Shown one piece after another: positions 50,146-57,661 of a stretch of 64,000 bases of DNA. The notes below the pieces were generated by a model that saw only the letters and a list, made by a program, of their open reading frames with translations, ran no database searches and had not been told where the DNA came from. The stretch covers positions 5,270,001-5,334,000 of the forward strand of contig NZ_RDTE01000003.1 in assembly GCF_004125265.1 (NCBI RefSeq), written 5' to 3'. Both the position numbers and the translations under genes were made by a program. Position 1 is the first letter of the stretch; the number at the start of each line of letters is the position of its first letter. The DNA is from Streptomyces lydicus. GTDB lineage: Bacteria > Actinomycetota > Actinomycetes > Streptomycetales > Streptomycetaceae.

Positions 50146-51489
50146 CGGGCGCGGCGGGTGTCTCCGCGGTGGTCGTCTCCGCGCCTGCCGTCTTCGCGGT
50201 CGGCGTCTCGGCGTCTGCCGTTGCCGTCTTCGGGGCCGGTGTCTCTGCGCCTGCCGTCCCCGCGCCCAGGTCTCCCCGCCCGCCGTCCCCGCGGCCTCCT
50301 GGTCCCCTGTGGCCTCCTGGTCCTCCGTGAACCTCGTTCCCGCCCTCCGGCCCATGCCGGGAGGCGCCGCAGCCACCCCCCCGTTCCGTCCCCACCGCCC
50401 GCACGGCGGTGCCGCGTGCAAGGGAGCCCGCGATGAGTGAGCTGATCACCGCGGAACTGGTCGACCTCGACCTGTCCGCAGAAACGAAGGATGCCGCCGC
50501 ACGGTCCCTGGCCGAGCGGATGGCCGCTCACGGTCGGGTCACCGACCTGGAGGGCTTCCTTGCGGACGTGGCCGCACGCGAGGCCCGGATGCCGACCGGT
50601 CTGGACGGCGGGATCGGGATTCCGCACTGCCGCAGCGCGCATGTCACGGAGCCGACGCTCGCCTTCGGGCGCAGCGCCTCCGGCATCGACTTCGGCGCGC
50701 CGGACGGGCCGGCCGACCTGATCTTCCTGATCGCGGCCCCGGCGGGCGGTGACGCGGACCATCTGTCGATCCTCTCGGCCCTCGCCCGGCAGCTGATGGA
50801 CGAGTCCTTCACCGGCGCGCTGCGGGCCGCCACCGAACCGGAGCGTACGGCGGCGCTGATACGCGGGGACGCGCCGGCGGAGGAGCCCTCGGCCCGTGCG
50901 CCGGAAGAGGAAGCGCGCCCCGAGAGCGCCCCCAAAACTGTCCCCGATGCTGCCCCTGGGACCGCCCCCGATGCTGTCCCTGAGGCTCCCTCCGAGGCGG
51001 AGACTGCCCCTGAGATCACCCCCGAGATCCCCGAAACTGCCTCCGACGCCGCCTCCTCTGCAGCCCCCGAGAGCCCCGCCCCTCCGGCCGCCCCCTTCCG
51101 TATCGTCGCCGTCACCTCCTGTCCCACCGGCATCGCGCACACCTACATGGCAGCCGAATCGCTGGCGAAGGCCGGGCGGGCCGCCGGCGTCGAGATGGCC
51201 GTCGAGACCCAGGGCTCGGCGGGGTTCAAGCGGCTCGATCCGCAGCTCGTGGCGGACGCGGACGGTGTGATCTTCGCGCATGACGTCGAGGTGCGGGAGA
51301 AGGAGCGGTTCGCCGGGAAGCCGACCGTCGACGTCGGGGTGAAGGCGGGCATCAGCCGCCCCGCCGAACTCATCGCCGAGGTGCGGCAGAAGGCCGAACG
51401 CGGCGAGGTGTCCGCCCCCGCGCGTGCCGCCGCACCCATGGACAAGGACGCCGCCACGGGCGACGGCTTCGCCACCCGCCTGCGCGCCT

Positions 51490-51530
51490 GGCTGATGACC
51501 GGTGTCAGGTACTTGAGTCAAGGTACTTGG
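51490..51530. other. Left junction (attL region) of the integrated element
   Basis: fruA-like sequence ends around CTGATGACCGGTGTCAG (51492-51508). Immediately inside, AGGTACTTG occurs twice (51507-51515 and 51521-51529), and the segment forms an imperfect dyad, GTACTTGA-G-TCAAGGTAC, centred near 51517. The exact crossover needs the other end. Confidence 0.7.
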
Positions 51531-51553
51531 CGTAACGGCAGGTGGGAGGCACC

Positions 51554-51667
51554 ATGGACGAGATTCTGGAAGCTTGGGCGGCTCGGCAGGCGGCTCGGGC
51601 GCCTGAGATCCCGCGCGAGGAACTGCGCGACCTGGCCGACGCCTTGGGCATCGACTTGCCAGACTGA
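51554..51667 (+). CDS. 37-residue element peptide
   Basis: ATG at 51554 preceded by GGGAGG at four bases. The product is MDEILEAWAARQAARAPEIP followed by REELRDLADALGIDLPD, a strongly helical acidic peptide. It ends ten bases before a 13-bp terminator, so it is a complete transcription-unit end. It overlaps the read-through frame of fruA. The family is unknown; a regulatory, excision-related or antitoxin-like role is speculation. Confidence 0.6.
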   Translation: MDEILEAWAARQAARAPEIPREELRDLADALGIDLPD

Positions 51668-51677
51668 GCCAGTGCAA

Positions 51678-51707
51678 TGAGGCCCCACCTTCGCAGGTGG
51701 GGCCTCA
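51678..51707 (+). terminator. 13-bp perfect terminator hairpin
   Basis: TGAGGCCCCACCT (51678-51690), loop TCGC, complement at 51695-51707, then TGTTTCC. Confidence 0.9.
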
Positions 51708-51718
51708 TGTGTTTCCGA

Positions 51719-51745
51719 GCCTCAGCGCATCGGGTGCGCTGAGGC
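51719..51745. terminator. 11-bp perfect hairpin followed by TTTT
   Basis: GCCTCAGCGCA (51719-51729) and TGCGCTGAGGC (51735-51745), then TTTTGG. With the previous stem it insulates the element end from fruA. Confidence 0.85.
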
Positions 51746-51804
51746 TTTTGGTCTCCCAGCTTCGCCAGTCGTCTTTGATACTCGGGACCGGCGAAGCGGC
51801 CCTC

Positions 51805-52125
51805 TCAGCGATCCGACGGGATGCCGGCGCCACCGGGATGCAAAAGAGTGGCCACCATGTGTGAACCGCTCGGGTGATCCTCGACGCGAAGGGAGATCAG
51901 CCCTGCCTCGGCGAGCCGGTGCAGGGCCGTATGGATCGTCGCGGGCGATACCCCTAGGGCTCGGGCGGCGGGGATCAGGGGAAAGACCGCCATAGGGTCG
52001 GCGTGCACCGTACGTGGATCAGCTGCAAGGTCCACCAAGAGCCCCGCTACGACTGCGCCGCGGGGGACCTGCCTGGCCGTGACCGCCCAATCAAGCACCC
52101 ACCGATCGAACGACAGCGTCTCCAC
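51805..52125 (-). CDS. Small winged-helix DNA-binding protein
   Basis: A 106-residue protein with one winged helix near 50-90 (AARALGVSPATIHTALHRLA, EAGLISLRVED). GTG at 52125 has GAGGGAG upstream. The N-terminal part (SFDRWVLDWAVTARQVPRGA) is helical. It resembles GntR/MarR-like small regulators of mobile elements. No adjacent palindrome is evident. Its promoter must lie in 52126-52339, where I see no gene. Confidence 0.75.
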   Translation of the reverse strand: METLSFDRWVLDWAVTARQVPRGAVVAGLLVDLAADPRTVHADPMAVFPLIPAARALGVSPATIHTALHRLAEAGLISLRVEDHPSGSHMVATLLHPGGAGIPSDR

Positions 52126-52339
52126 GGAAACTCCCTCGTAATCACGGCTAATTGAGATGCGGTCGGACTTCGGCGCGGCGCGCCTGACTCAAGGATTGGC
52201 GCTTACCCCTGGGCGGGCAACTCAGGGCGAGCCTGGCACCTGCCTGCACCCCTGTCTGCATGAGCACGGCGGGTCGAGCCGTAGCCCGGTGACGCCCTGC
52301 CAGGATCGGAGAGTGGTCAGCGCGGCTCAATATCGCGAA

Positions 52340-52370
52340 CGCCCCGCCCGAAAGAGTTCCGGGCGGGGCG
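52340..52370 (-). terminator. 11-bp perfect hairpin
   Basis: CGCCCCGCCCG (52340-52350) and complement (52360-52370), just past the stop of the leftward two-gene operon. Confidence 0.85.
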
Positions 52371-52379
52371 ACCATGCGT

Positions 52380-52592
52380 TCAGGAGGGCTGCGCGCGTCG
52401 CTCACATTCTCCCGGCATCGGGCCGGGCGTCAGGTCTGCGGCGTGGTCGGGGCAGGCGTACAGGACGACTCCGGGGCCACTCGTGCGCTCTATGTAGCGG
52501 ACTTCCACGGGCGCCAAGGTCCGACGGCGGCAGCGACAGCAGATGGCGCCAGGCATGGGCTTGTGTTCGGCGGTGATCGCGTCGCGGGTCAC
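52380..52592 (-). CDS. Small Cys-rich element protein
   Basis: A 70-residue protein with ICCRCRRRTLAPVEVRYIER and a later VLYACPDHA, a likely CxxC...CxxH zinc ribbon. Its GTG start overlaps the TGA of the upstream gene (GTGA), so the two are co-translated. Similar short zinc-ribbon proteins are common in AICEs. Function unknown. Confidence 0.75.
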   Translation of the reverse strand: MTRDAITAEHKPMPGAICCRCRRRTLAPVEVRYIERTSGPGVVLYACPDHAADLTPGPMPGECERRAQPS

Positions 52593-52900
52593 GCAGTCAC
52601 CCCTGCCCGGACGCGGGTGATGTTGATGGTGGGGAAGTCATAGTCAACCCCGATCTCGGCGAACGCGGCGGCCCACCAGCGTTCGCGTTGTTCCGGAGTA
52701 AGCCCCTGCGTTTCCTCGGCATGAAAGATGCCCCTCGCCTCGTCGGCGCTCGGCCCTCGCCACGGCTGTGACCAGGCGACAGACTTGGGCCGGGGCTCGG
52801 GGGTAGTCACGGGCGTTTCCGTGAGTGCACGGTGCTTTCCACGGGCGGGCAGCAACAGTCGCAGCACCCACACCAGGGCACGGACGATAGAGTCACGCAT
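52589..52900 (-). CDS. Element protein with N-terminal hydrophobic helix
   Basis: A 103-residue protein starting MRDSIVRALVWVLRLLLPAR (amphipathic or signal-anchor-like), followed by a Pro-rich linker and a conserved-looking EETQGLTPEQRERWWAAAFA segment. GGGAG lies ten bases before the ATG. It is first in a two-gene leftward operon divergent from the GntR gene, with the 10-bp repeat array in the shared promoter. Confidence 0.72.
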   Translation of the reverse strand: MRDSIVRALVWVLRLLLPARGKHRALTETPVTTPEPRPKSVAWSQPWRGPSADEARGIFHAEETQGLTPEQRERWWAAAFAEIGVDYDFPTINITRVRAGVTA

Positions 52901-52995
52901 GTCGTTTCAGCTCCCATTAGCTGATCGGCGGAGCCCCGGGCGGCCGATACCAGCGGTCTTCCGGGGCGCTTTCGTGTCTGACGTTAGAGCATCTT

Positions 52996-53035
52996 GTATA
53001 GGTACGTATAGGCACGTGTAAGCACGTGCAGGGAC
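52996..53035. promoter_or_regulatory. Four phased 10-bp repeats in the GntR divergent promoter
   Basis: GTATAGGTAC, GTATAGGCAC, GTGTAAGCAC and GTGCAGGGAC follow without gaps. One helical turn per unit puts all copies on one DNA face. The array sits 36 bp before the GntR start and 95 bp before the leftward operon, as expected for a KorSA-like self-repressing operator. Confidence 0.75.
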
Positions 53036-53071
53036 GGGCGCAGAGTTGGCCGGTTGTCTACGCTGCCCCTC

Positions 53072-53338
53072 ATGGCCGCACGCGAAATCGACCACCAGGC
53101 GCCCGAGCCGCCCTATCGGCAGATCGCTGCCGACCTAACCGCCGAGATCGAGCGTGGGGACCTTGCGCCCGGTCGCCCGATTCCCTCGGAATCTCAGCTC
53201 TGCCAGCGTTACGGCGTGGCGCGTAACACCGTGCGCTCCGCGGTTTCGGTCCTGCGGGAAAACGGGTTGGTCTACACCGTGCCGCAGCGGGGGACGTACG
53301 TCCGTGACCGCAGCGAGCCAGTCGGCGAGAGCACCTAG
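53072..53338 (+). CDS. GntR-family regulator (wHTH only)
   Basis: An 88-residue protein consisting of a GntR winged helix: PPYRQIAADLTAEIERGDLA, then IPSESQLCQRYGVARNTVRS and the wing VYTVPQRGTYV. There is no effector domain, as in small plasmid and AICE repressors of the KorSA type. The ATG has no ribosome site, so translation is probably leaderless. It is likely to bind the 10-bp repeats upstream. The gap 53339-53523 shows nothing clear. Confidence 0.88.
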   Translation: MAAREIDHQAPEPPYRQIAADLTAEIERGDLAPGRPIPSESQLCQRYGVARNTVRSAVSVLRENGLVYTVPQRGTYVRDRSEPVGEST

Positions 53339-53523
53339 GATCGCTCCGGGCGGGTCTTTCTACTCGGCCCCTTGGTGCGGTTGCACGGCGACTGTGGGGC
53401 GACGGAGCGATTTGAGAGACCTGTCCGGACAGCAACAGTTTTGAGCCCCGCCCGACTGCCCCCGAGGGGTGCGGCTTCCGGATGGGGCTCGGGCAGCGTG
53501 AGGCACCGCGCTGCCGATGGTTC

Positions 53524-54492
53524 TTATGCGCCGAGATCCAGTGTGGGAGTGAAGTAGGCGCCTGTCAGGAAGGCGCCCGCGAAGGTGTTGGGGCCGTGTC
53601 GAGCGTCAAGCCACGCGCTCAGTCCCCGTGTGTCTCCGTTGATTACTGCGGTCAACAGGAGATCGTGCAAATCCTCTTCCTCGCACGGCGCGAACTCGGC
53701 CAGGAATGCCGCGTACCTGCGGTTCACCCCTGCTTCATAGCGTTGGAGTGCCCCGGCATATTGGGCAGCCTCGCTGGTGTGCCCGCTTCCTAGGTCCCCC
53801 CTCACGTCCTCTTCGGTGAGCGTCCCTGTGGTGTCCCGGAAGGCGAGCCGACCCAACACGTCAGCGGGTTCACGCATGCCGGCTCGGGCAGCTACGTCAC
53901 GAGTGATGCGACGGGCCTCCCGGTCGCAGGCACCTTCCATCACAACGCCGAGATTCCGTGTGTGCGGAGTGCCTTGCGGGTCGGCGGCAGAATAGGACTG
54001 GCCCGTTGGGCGGCGGAAGTTGATCCCGTACTGCGTTCGCGTCGGCCTGCCACCTACGTCCACGTACCGCCGCCGCGAACCGTAGTGCAGGCAGTCATGG
54101 GCGTACGCCCGTAGCAGGTCGAGCAGCGCCATTTCCGGGCGCTCCGGGTTGTCCCGCTCCATGGGGCCGTACATGGTGACGACCGACAACATTTGCAGGT
54201 GCCGGTACCCCTGGTCAGGGTGGTGGAACCCGCCGAACGCACCCGACCGAACCGACTCCGCCCCCACCAGCACCCTTTCGGGCGGAAGCATCTGTGAGAG
54301 CCCGAGTTCGGCGTAGCGGCAGCGGGCCGCGTACAGACCGCTGTGGAACAAGGCCGTATCGACCCCCAGTGCCTGCCACCGTGTCAGGCGATCCGGTGCC
54401 GGGCGGAACATGTGATCCGGGTGTCTTGCCGTGAGAACAGACGAGTCTGCGCGCAGTGCCGACAAGGTCACCGCGGTCTGCGCGCCCACCAC
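53524..54492 (-). CDS. Unrecognised element protein downstream of NUDIX
   Basis: A 322-residue soluble protein. Starts at GTG 54492 or TTG 54510 are equally possible; both follow the NUDIX stop closely, implying coupling. Visible features are a hydrophobic core with LTRWQALGVDTALFHSGLYA, LLDLLRAYAHDCLHYGSRRR (an H-D-x2-H arrangement that could bind metal) and an acidic APCEEEDLHDLLLTAVINGD near the end. No known domain is recognised. Confidence 0.65.
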   Translation of the reverse strand: MVGAQTAVTLSALRADSSVLTARHPDHMFRPAPDRLTRWQALGVDTALFHSGLYAARCRYAELGLSQMLPPERVLVGAESVRSGAFGGFHHPDQGYRHLQMLSVVTMYGPMERDNPERPEMALLDLLRAYAHDCLHYGSRRRYVDVGGRPTRTQYGINFRRPTGQSYSAADPQGTPHTRNLGVVMEGACDREARRITRDVAARAGMREPADVLGRLAFRDTTGTLTEEDVRGDLGSGHTSEAAQYAGALQRYEAGVNRRYAAFLAEFAPCEEEDLHDLLLTAVINGDTRGLSAWLDARHGPNTFAGAFLTGAYFTPTLDLGA

Positions 54493-54515
54493 AGATTCGT
54501 TGGGCGCCAACGGAG

Positions 54516-54968
54516 TTACGAGGGGGTGCCCTCGATGAGTAGCCGGTGGGATTCCTGCATCCCCGTCGGCAGTGAGTCCAGGCTGAACCACTGTGCCTCC
54601 AAGATCTCGAAGCTGTCGATCTTCAGGGTTCCTCCGGTGTGAAGGGCTTCGTAGGCCACTTCCACGCGGAGCTTGTAGCCGCTTGTGACGTTCACCAGGC
54701 GACCGGGCTTCACGTCGAGCCCGGTTTCTTCCTTCACTTCCCGGACGATGGTCAACGGGAATTCTTCGCCTTTGATGGCGTAGCCCGTCGGCAGGCCCCA
54801 GGGTCGTTCCGGGGGCCACATCCGGTGTTTGAGTAGCAACACTTGACCCGCATCGTTACGGACGACCCCGGTAACCCCCACCATGAATTTGGCGTGTGCG
54901 AACCACAGCACTCGCCATTGCAAGGGGCCGCGGATGAGCCGCCACAGTCGGGCAAGAAGTCGCTTCAC
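54516..54968 (-). CDS. NUDIX hydrolase
   Basis: A 150-residue pyrophosphohydrolase with a complete NUDIX box, GYAIKGEEFPLTIVREVKEE followed by TGLD, in which the catalytic REVKEE glutamates are intact. The first 25 residues are basic and hydrophobic (KRLLARLWRLIRGPLQWRVL). GTG at 54968 has AAAGG seven bases upstream. An in-frame GTG at 55052 would add a Cys/His-rich CKSCDKHCGH segment. It probably hydrolyses a nucleoside-diphosphate derivative. Confidence 0.9.
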   Translation of the reverse strand: MKRLLARLWRLIRGPLQWRVLWFAHAKFMVGVTGVVRNDAGQVLLLKHRMWPPERPWGLPTGYAIKGEEFPLTIVREVKEETGLDVKPGRLVNVTSGYKLRVEVAYEALHTGGTLKIDSFEILEAQWFSLDSLPTGMQESHRLLIEGTPS

Positions 54969-55164
54969 GGGTGTGCCTTTCACTGTGCTGATGGGTGTTG
55001 CGGCTGTGTGCCCGCAGTGCTTGTCACAACTCTTGCAGCCGCTACGGGTCACGTCTGGTTCAAAGCGAGAACACCCGAACGGGCGGGCGCACCGCCCTCG
55101 CTCCGTCCCGGCGGGGTCTTGGATGACCTCCCCGACCCCGTCGGCACGGTGCTGGTCTGTCGTA

Positions 55165-55359
55165 CTACGCAGCGACCAGCGCACCCACTACGTCGGTTGG
55201 CTCGGCGGTGTCTCCGTCGCCCTGGTCGGGGGTGTCGCCGGGGTGCTCGGGCGTCTCCGTCTCGGTCCCGATCGTCTCGGGCGTCTCCGTCTCGGTCCCG
55301 AGCGTCTCGGGCTGGTCGGTCTCGTGCTCGGTGGTGTCGGGCTCGGTGGTCGCGGGCAT
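55165..55359 (-). CDS. Acidic repeat peptide
   Basis: A 64-residue very acidic protein, MPATTEPDTTEHETDQPETL then GTETETPETIGTETETPEHP, encoded partly by two 30-bp DNA repeats. GAAAGGG lies about nine bases before the ATG. It is predicted to be disordered, with no family recognised. Similar acidic peptides occur in AICE operons, but coding is not certain. Confidence 0.5.
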   Translation of the reverse strand: MPATTEPDTTEHETDQPETLGTETETPETIGTETETPEHPGDTPDQGDGDTAEPTDVVGALVAA

Positions 55360-55441
55360 ACCGCGGCCCCTTTCTCTCGGTTGATCCCGGCCCGGATGGG
55401 CTCGGGGGTTGCCCGTCCGTCCGTCACAGCGGAACGGGCGC

Positions 55442-55493
55442 CCGCCATCGGTGGGCTACCGGCCGTGAGGGCTACCGGTTCCACCGATGGCGG
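55442..55493 (-). terminator. 13-bp perfect stem with long loop
   Basis: CCGCCATCGGTGG (55442-55454) and complement (55481-55493), just downstream of the 55507 stop. Confidence 0.75.
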
Positions 55494-55506
55494 AAGTCGT
55501 CAGCCG

Positions 55507-56283
55507 CTACGGGCGGCGGCGTGCGTTCCAAGCGAGCGACACACCGAACGCGCTGTGAAGCACGTTGATCGTGATCGCAGCCTCTGAAACGAGATGGGCG
55601 GGGCTGCCGCCTTGCGCAACCCGTCGCAGAGTCTCGATCCGCCACTCCTGCGGGAGCCTGTTGAGCCGGCGGACCACACCGGCGCTGTTCTCGCTACTCC
55701 GGTCGTCGTAGCTCACCGGCTCCGGGGGTGCCTGGTCGCGCTTCATCGCTTCGGTAGCGGCAAACAGGGCGACCGGGAGTGCGGGGCGTTCGGCTTGGCG
55801 CTGGTCGCGCTCCCAGTCGGCGGGCTTTCGCGCGGTCTCCATGCGGCGCATGGTCTCGACCATCCAGGCGGGGGATAACGTCCCGTACTGGCTTTCAAAC
55901 TGCACCGCATTGACTGCTTCCCGGGCCCGGTCGGGTTGGGCTTCGGGCCACCGCCGATCCGACCACGGGCGTTCGCACTCCTCGGCGAAGTAGGCCACTT
56001 CGGAGATCAGCCGGGCAAGCTGCGGCGGTTTCGGTGCGCGAGCGGCTGCAAGGTTGTGGCCGTCCGCGAGTGCCCAGTACACGGAAATCTGATCGTGTTC
56101 GGGCAGCTCGTCCCAGAGCCCATGGGCTTTCAGCTCGTCCCACACAAGGGGTGCCAATGTCCCGGCGATTTGGCGTACGTCCGTCCACCGGTGTCGTGGA
56201 CCCATTACGAGGGCGTCCAGCGCACTGCGCAACTCGTCCAGCTTCACCCCAGAGGCGCGGTGTGTTTCTCGTGATGCCTTCAT
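55507..56283 (-). CDS. Unrecognised 258-residue element protein
   Basis: Starts MKASRETHRASGVKLDELRS with GGAAGG three bases upstream of the ATG. It is mostly helical, with APKPPQLARLISEVAYFAEE, SPAWMVETMRRMETARKPAD and EPVSYDDRSSENSAGVVRRL. The C-terminus has an LHSAFGVSLAWNARRRP hydrophobic patch. It contains a TTA leucine codon (complement of 55876-55878), which needs the bldA tRNA. No family recognised. Confidence 0.72.
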   Translation of the reverse strand: MKASRETHRASGVKLDELRSALDALVMGPRHRWTDVRQIAGTLAPLVWDELKAHGLWDELPEHDQISVYWALADGHNLAAARAPKPPQLARLISEVAYFAEECERPWSDRRWPEAQPDRAREAVNAVQFESQYGTLSPAWMVETMRRMETARKPADWERDQRQAERPALPVALFAATEAMKRDQAPPEPVSYDDRSSENSAGVVRRLNRLPQEWRIETLRRVAQGGSPAHLVSEAAITINVLHSAFGVSLAWNARRRP

Positions 56284-56319
56284 AGCCCTTCCAAGATGCC
56301 GGGGTGTGCGGGTCTGGTA

Positions 56320-56356
56320 TCCCCCTCCCGAGCGGGGAGGCAGCAAGGGAGGGGGA
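56320..56356 (-). terminator. 10-bp hairpin between leftward genes
   Basis: TCCCCCTCCC (56320-56329) and GGGAGGGGGA (56347-56356), after the 30-residue membrane peptide gene. Confidence 0.7.
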
Positions 56357-56363
56357 AGACTGA

Positions 56364-56456
56364 TCAACGGGCGAACGGATACACCAGTAGCCACCCGAGC
56401 ACCGCAAATGTGGCGAGCGTGGTCACGTTGACGAGCATCGTCCGGACGAACCTCAC
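56364..56456 (-). CDS. 30-residue membrane peptide
   Basis: GTG at 56456 overlaps the TGA of the upstream gene (GTGA). The product, MRFVRTMLVNVTTLATFAVL then GWLLVYPFAR, is a single transmembrane helix with basic ends. The coupling supports real translation. Comparable Spd-like peptides act in conjugative spreading; the role here is not known. Confidence 0.6.
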   Translation of the reverse strand: MRFVRTMLVNVTTLATFAVLGWLLVYPFAR

Positions 56457-56707
56457 TCGCCGTGGGGCGCCTTTCCGACGTGGGAGCGCGCGCCCCGAGC
56501 GGTACGCAGCAACGCCTGAGCGGCAGCCATGTCCCGGCGTGGCTCGCCCCACTCGTCGAATCGTGCGGCGAGCCAACCGGGACTCACCCCGAACGCAGAG
56601 GCAAGGGAGTTCATAGACTCGTCTTTGCGGTACCGCCTAATGATCTGGTCCCGACTCGCATGCGCTCTCTCGCGCGCGGCCTTCCGTTGCTCAGGTGTGC
56701 GTGTCAC
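56453..56707 (-). CDS. Helix-turn-helix element protein
   Basis: An 84-residue basic protein beginning MTRTPEQRKAARERAHASRD (GTG start with an ideal AAGGAG eight bases upstream) and carrying a homeodomain-like helix-turn-helix, IRRYRKDESMNSLASAFGVS then PGWLAARFDEWG. It is likely to be DNA-binding. It is third in the operon that starts at 57559. Confidence 0.78.
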   Translation of the reverse strand: MTRTPEQRKAARERAHASRDQIIRRYRKDESMNSLASAFGVSPGWLAARFDEWGEPRRDMAAAQALLRTARGARSHVGKAPHGE

Positions 56708-56720
56708 TCGCCAAACTCCT

Positions 56721-57308
56721 TCATGAATCACGTAGTTGAGCGGTTTGGGTTGCGGATGAATGACGAGCGTGACCCGCCCTGGCCACAAAACGGGGGATGA
56801 GCCAACCCGGCATTCGTCGGGCCTTTCTGTGGCTCACGTGACCAGGGCGGGGGCTTGTGGACTGCCCGTGATCTCCGGGCAGCGGGGCGGCAGCCTCGAC
56901 CACGGAGGGAGGCAAGGGCCAGATAGTCAGCGTGTACCGGTCTGCGCGGTCGGATACCACCAGCGTTGCCGGCGACCCTCGATCAAGCTGTTCACGGGCC
57001 GTCTGCTGCGCTCGGGAGTCCTCACACCACGCCCGTAACTGCGCGGGGCAGGTTGCGGCAGGTACGTCGAAATAGTGCCCGCGCTGCGGCTTCCACGTGT
57101 CGGAACCACCAGGATCAAGCTTGTTCGCGATGCACTGTGCCTGTCCGCGTGCCCACCGGAGAGCGAGTTTCGGTGAGACTGCCTGAGCGGTGGCGAGGAC
57201 CTGGGTTGTGATCTTGCCGCCGCTGTACGCCCCGGCATCCTTGGTGACTTCACAGGCGTAGGTTGGAGGAAGTGCCGACCCGCTGATACGGGGTGCCACT
57301 GCGGTCAC
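56721..57308 (-). CDS. Unrecognised 195-residue element protein
   Basis: GTG at 57308 overlaps the preceding stop (GTGA). The protein has WARGQAQCIANKLDPGGSDT, DVPAATCPAQLRAWCEDSRA and a strand RADRYTLTIWPLPPSVVEAA, suggesting a small alpha/beta domain with three cysteines. The C-terminal 50 residues are basic and low-complexity. No family recognised. Confidence 0.7.
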   Translation of the reverse strand: MTAVAPRISGSALPPTYACEVTKDAGAYSGGKITTQVLATAQAVSPKLALRWARGQAQCIANKLDPGGSDTWKPQRGHYFDVPAATCPAQLRAWCEDSRAQQTAREQLDRGSPATLVVSDRADRYTLTIWPLPPSVVEAAAPLPGDHGQSTSPRPGHVSHRKARRMPGWLIPRFVARAGHARHSSATQTAQLRDS

Positions 57309-57559
57309 AGAATCTCACCCCGGCTTCGCGCGTTCGCGCGGGCAGTCTCCGCGTGTATGCGCTGTTCGGCGCTGGCCGGCTCCACGTCGTCGGGGTCAAC
57401 GGTCCATTCAGTCCCGCCGTTCACGGGACGCAGCGACCAGCGCCCGCACCACTCGCCGCGGAACTCTCCGACTCGCCCTGTGGCGTCCACCATGAGCGTG
57501 CCCGTGGTCGGGGTGGAGGCAGGTTGCTGACCGTCAGGGGCAACGTTCTGCACAGACAC
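57305..57559 (-). CDS. Small element protein, first gene of leftward operon
   Basis: An 84-residue protein starting MSVQNVAPDGQQPASTPTTG. GTG at 57559 was chosen because GGAGAGGAG lies five bases upstream; a GTG nine codons earlier lacks a site. It contains GEFRGEWCGRWSLRPVNGGT then EWTVDPDDVEPA, a compact beta-rich core with one Cys. It is divergent from the XRE regulator. No family recognised. Confidence 0.72.
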   Translation of the reverse strand: MSVQNVAPDGQQPASTPTTGTLMVDATGRVGEFRGEWCGRWSLRPVNGGTEWTVDPDDVEPASAEQRIHAETARANARSRGEIL

Positions 57560-57621
57560 CGCCACTCCTCTCCGTAGTGACTTCACTACCAGGCGGTTCA
57601 GCGTGGCCTAGAGTCGGGAAC

Positions 57622-57645
57622 CCTTCAAGTAATCAGATTTGAAGG
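57622..57645. promoter_or_regulatory. Palindrome between the leftward operon and XRE gene
   Basis: CCTTCAA (57622-57628) and TTGAAGG (57639-57645) with a 10-base spacer. Centre-to-centre arm spacing is about 1.6 turns. It lies just upstream of the XRE start and is likely its operator. Confidence 0.6.
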
Positions 57646-57661
57646 AGGGGTTGGGGGAGTC

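Larger units (their letters stand above)
50433..51680 (+). pseudogene. fruA: Fructose PTS enzyme II (IIA-IIB retained, IIC cut by element)
   Basis: The gene has an intact IIA domain (phospho-His65 in GIGIPHCRSAHV), an acidic Pro/Ala/Glu linker at about 150-215, and IIB (phospho-Cys230 in TSCPTGIAHTYMAAE). The IIC membrane domain begins normally with LRAWLMTGV and then stops matching at about residue 357. The frame runs on into element DNA for about 58 unrelated residues (YLSQGTWRNGRW onward) to a TGA at 51680. Without IIC no fructose transport is possible from this copy. ATG at 50433 has GGGAG upstream. Confidence 0.93.

Noticed and set aside
50142..50330. A 62-codon frame overlapping the fruK stop by ATGA
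   Set aside because: The product is an Ala/Val/Pro low-complexity string from short repeats. The overlap alone is weak evidence.
51508..51680. Read-through tail of fruA as a real alternative C-terminal domain
   Set aside because: The 58 residues are Arg/Trp-rich, overlap a better supported small gene in another frame, and match nothing expected of PTS proteins.
52148..52405. An 85-codon leftward frame on the element
   Set aside because: It spans a strong 11-bp terminator hairpin and overlaps the end of a better supported gene; there is no domain.
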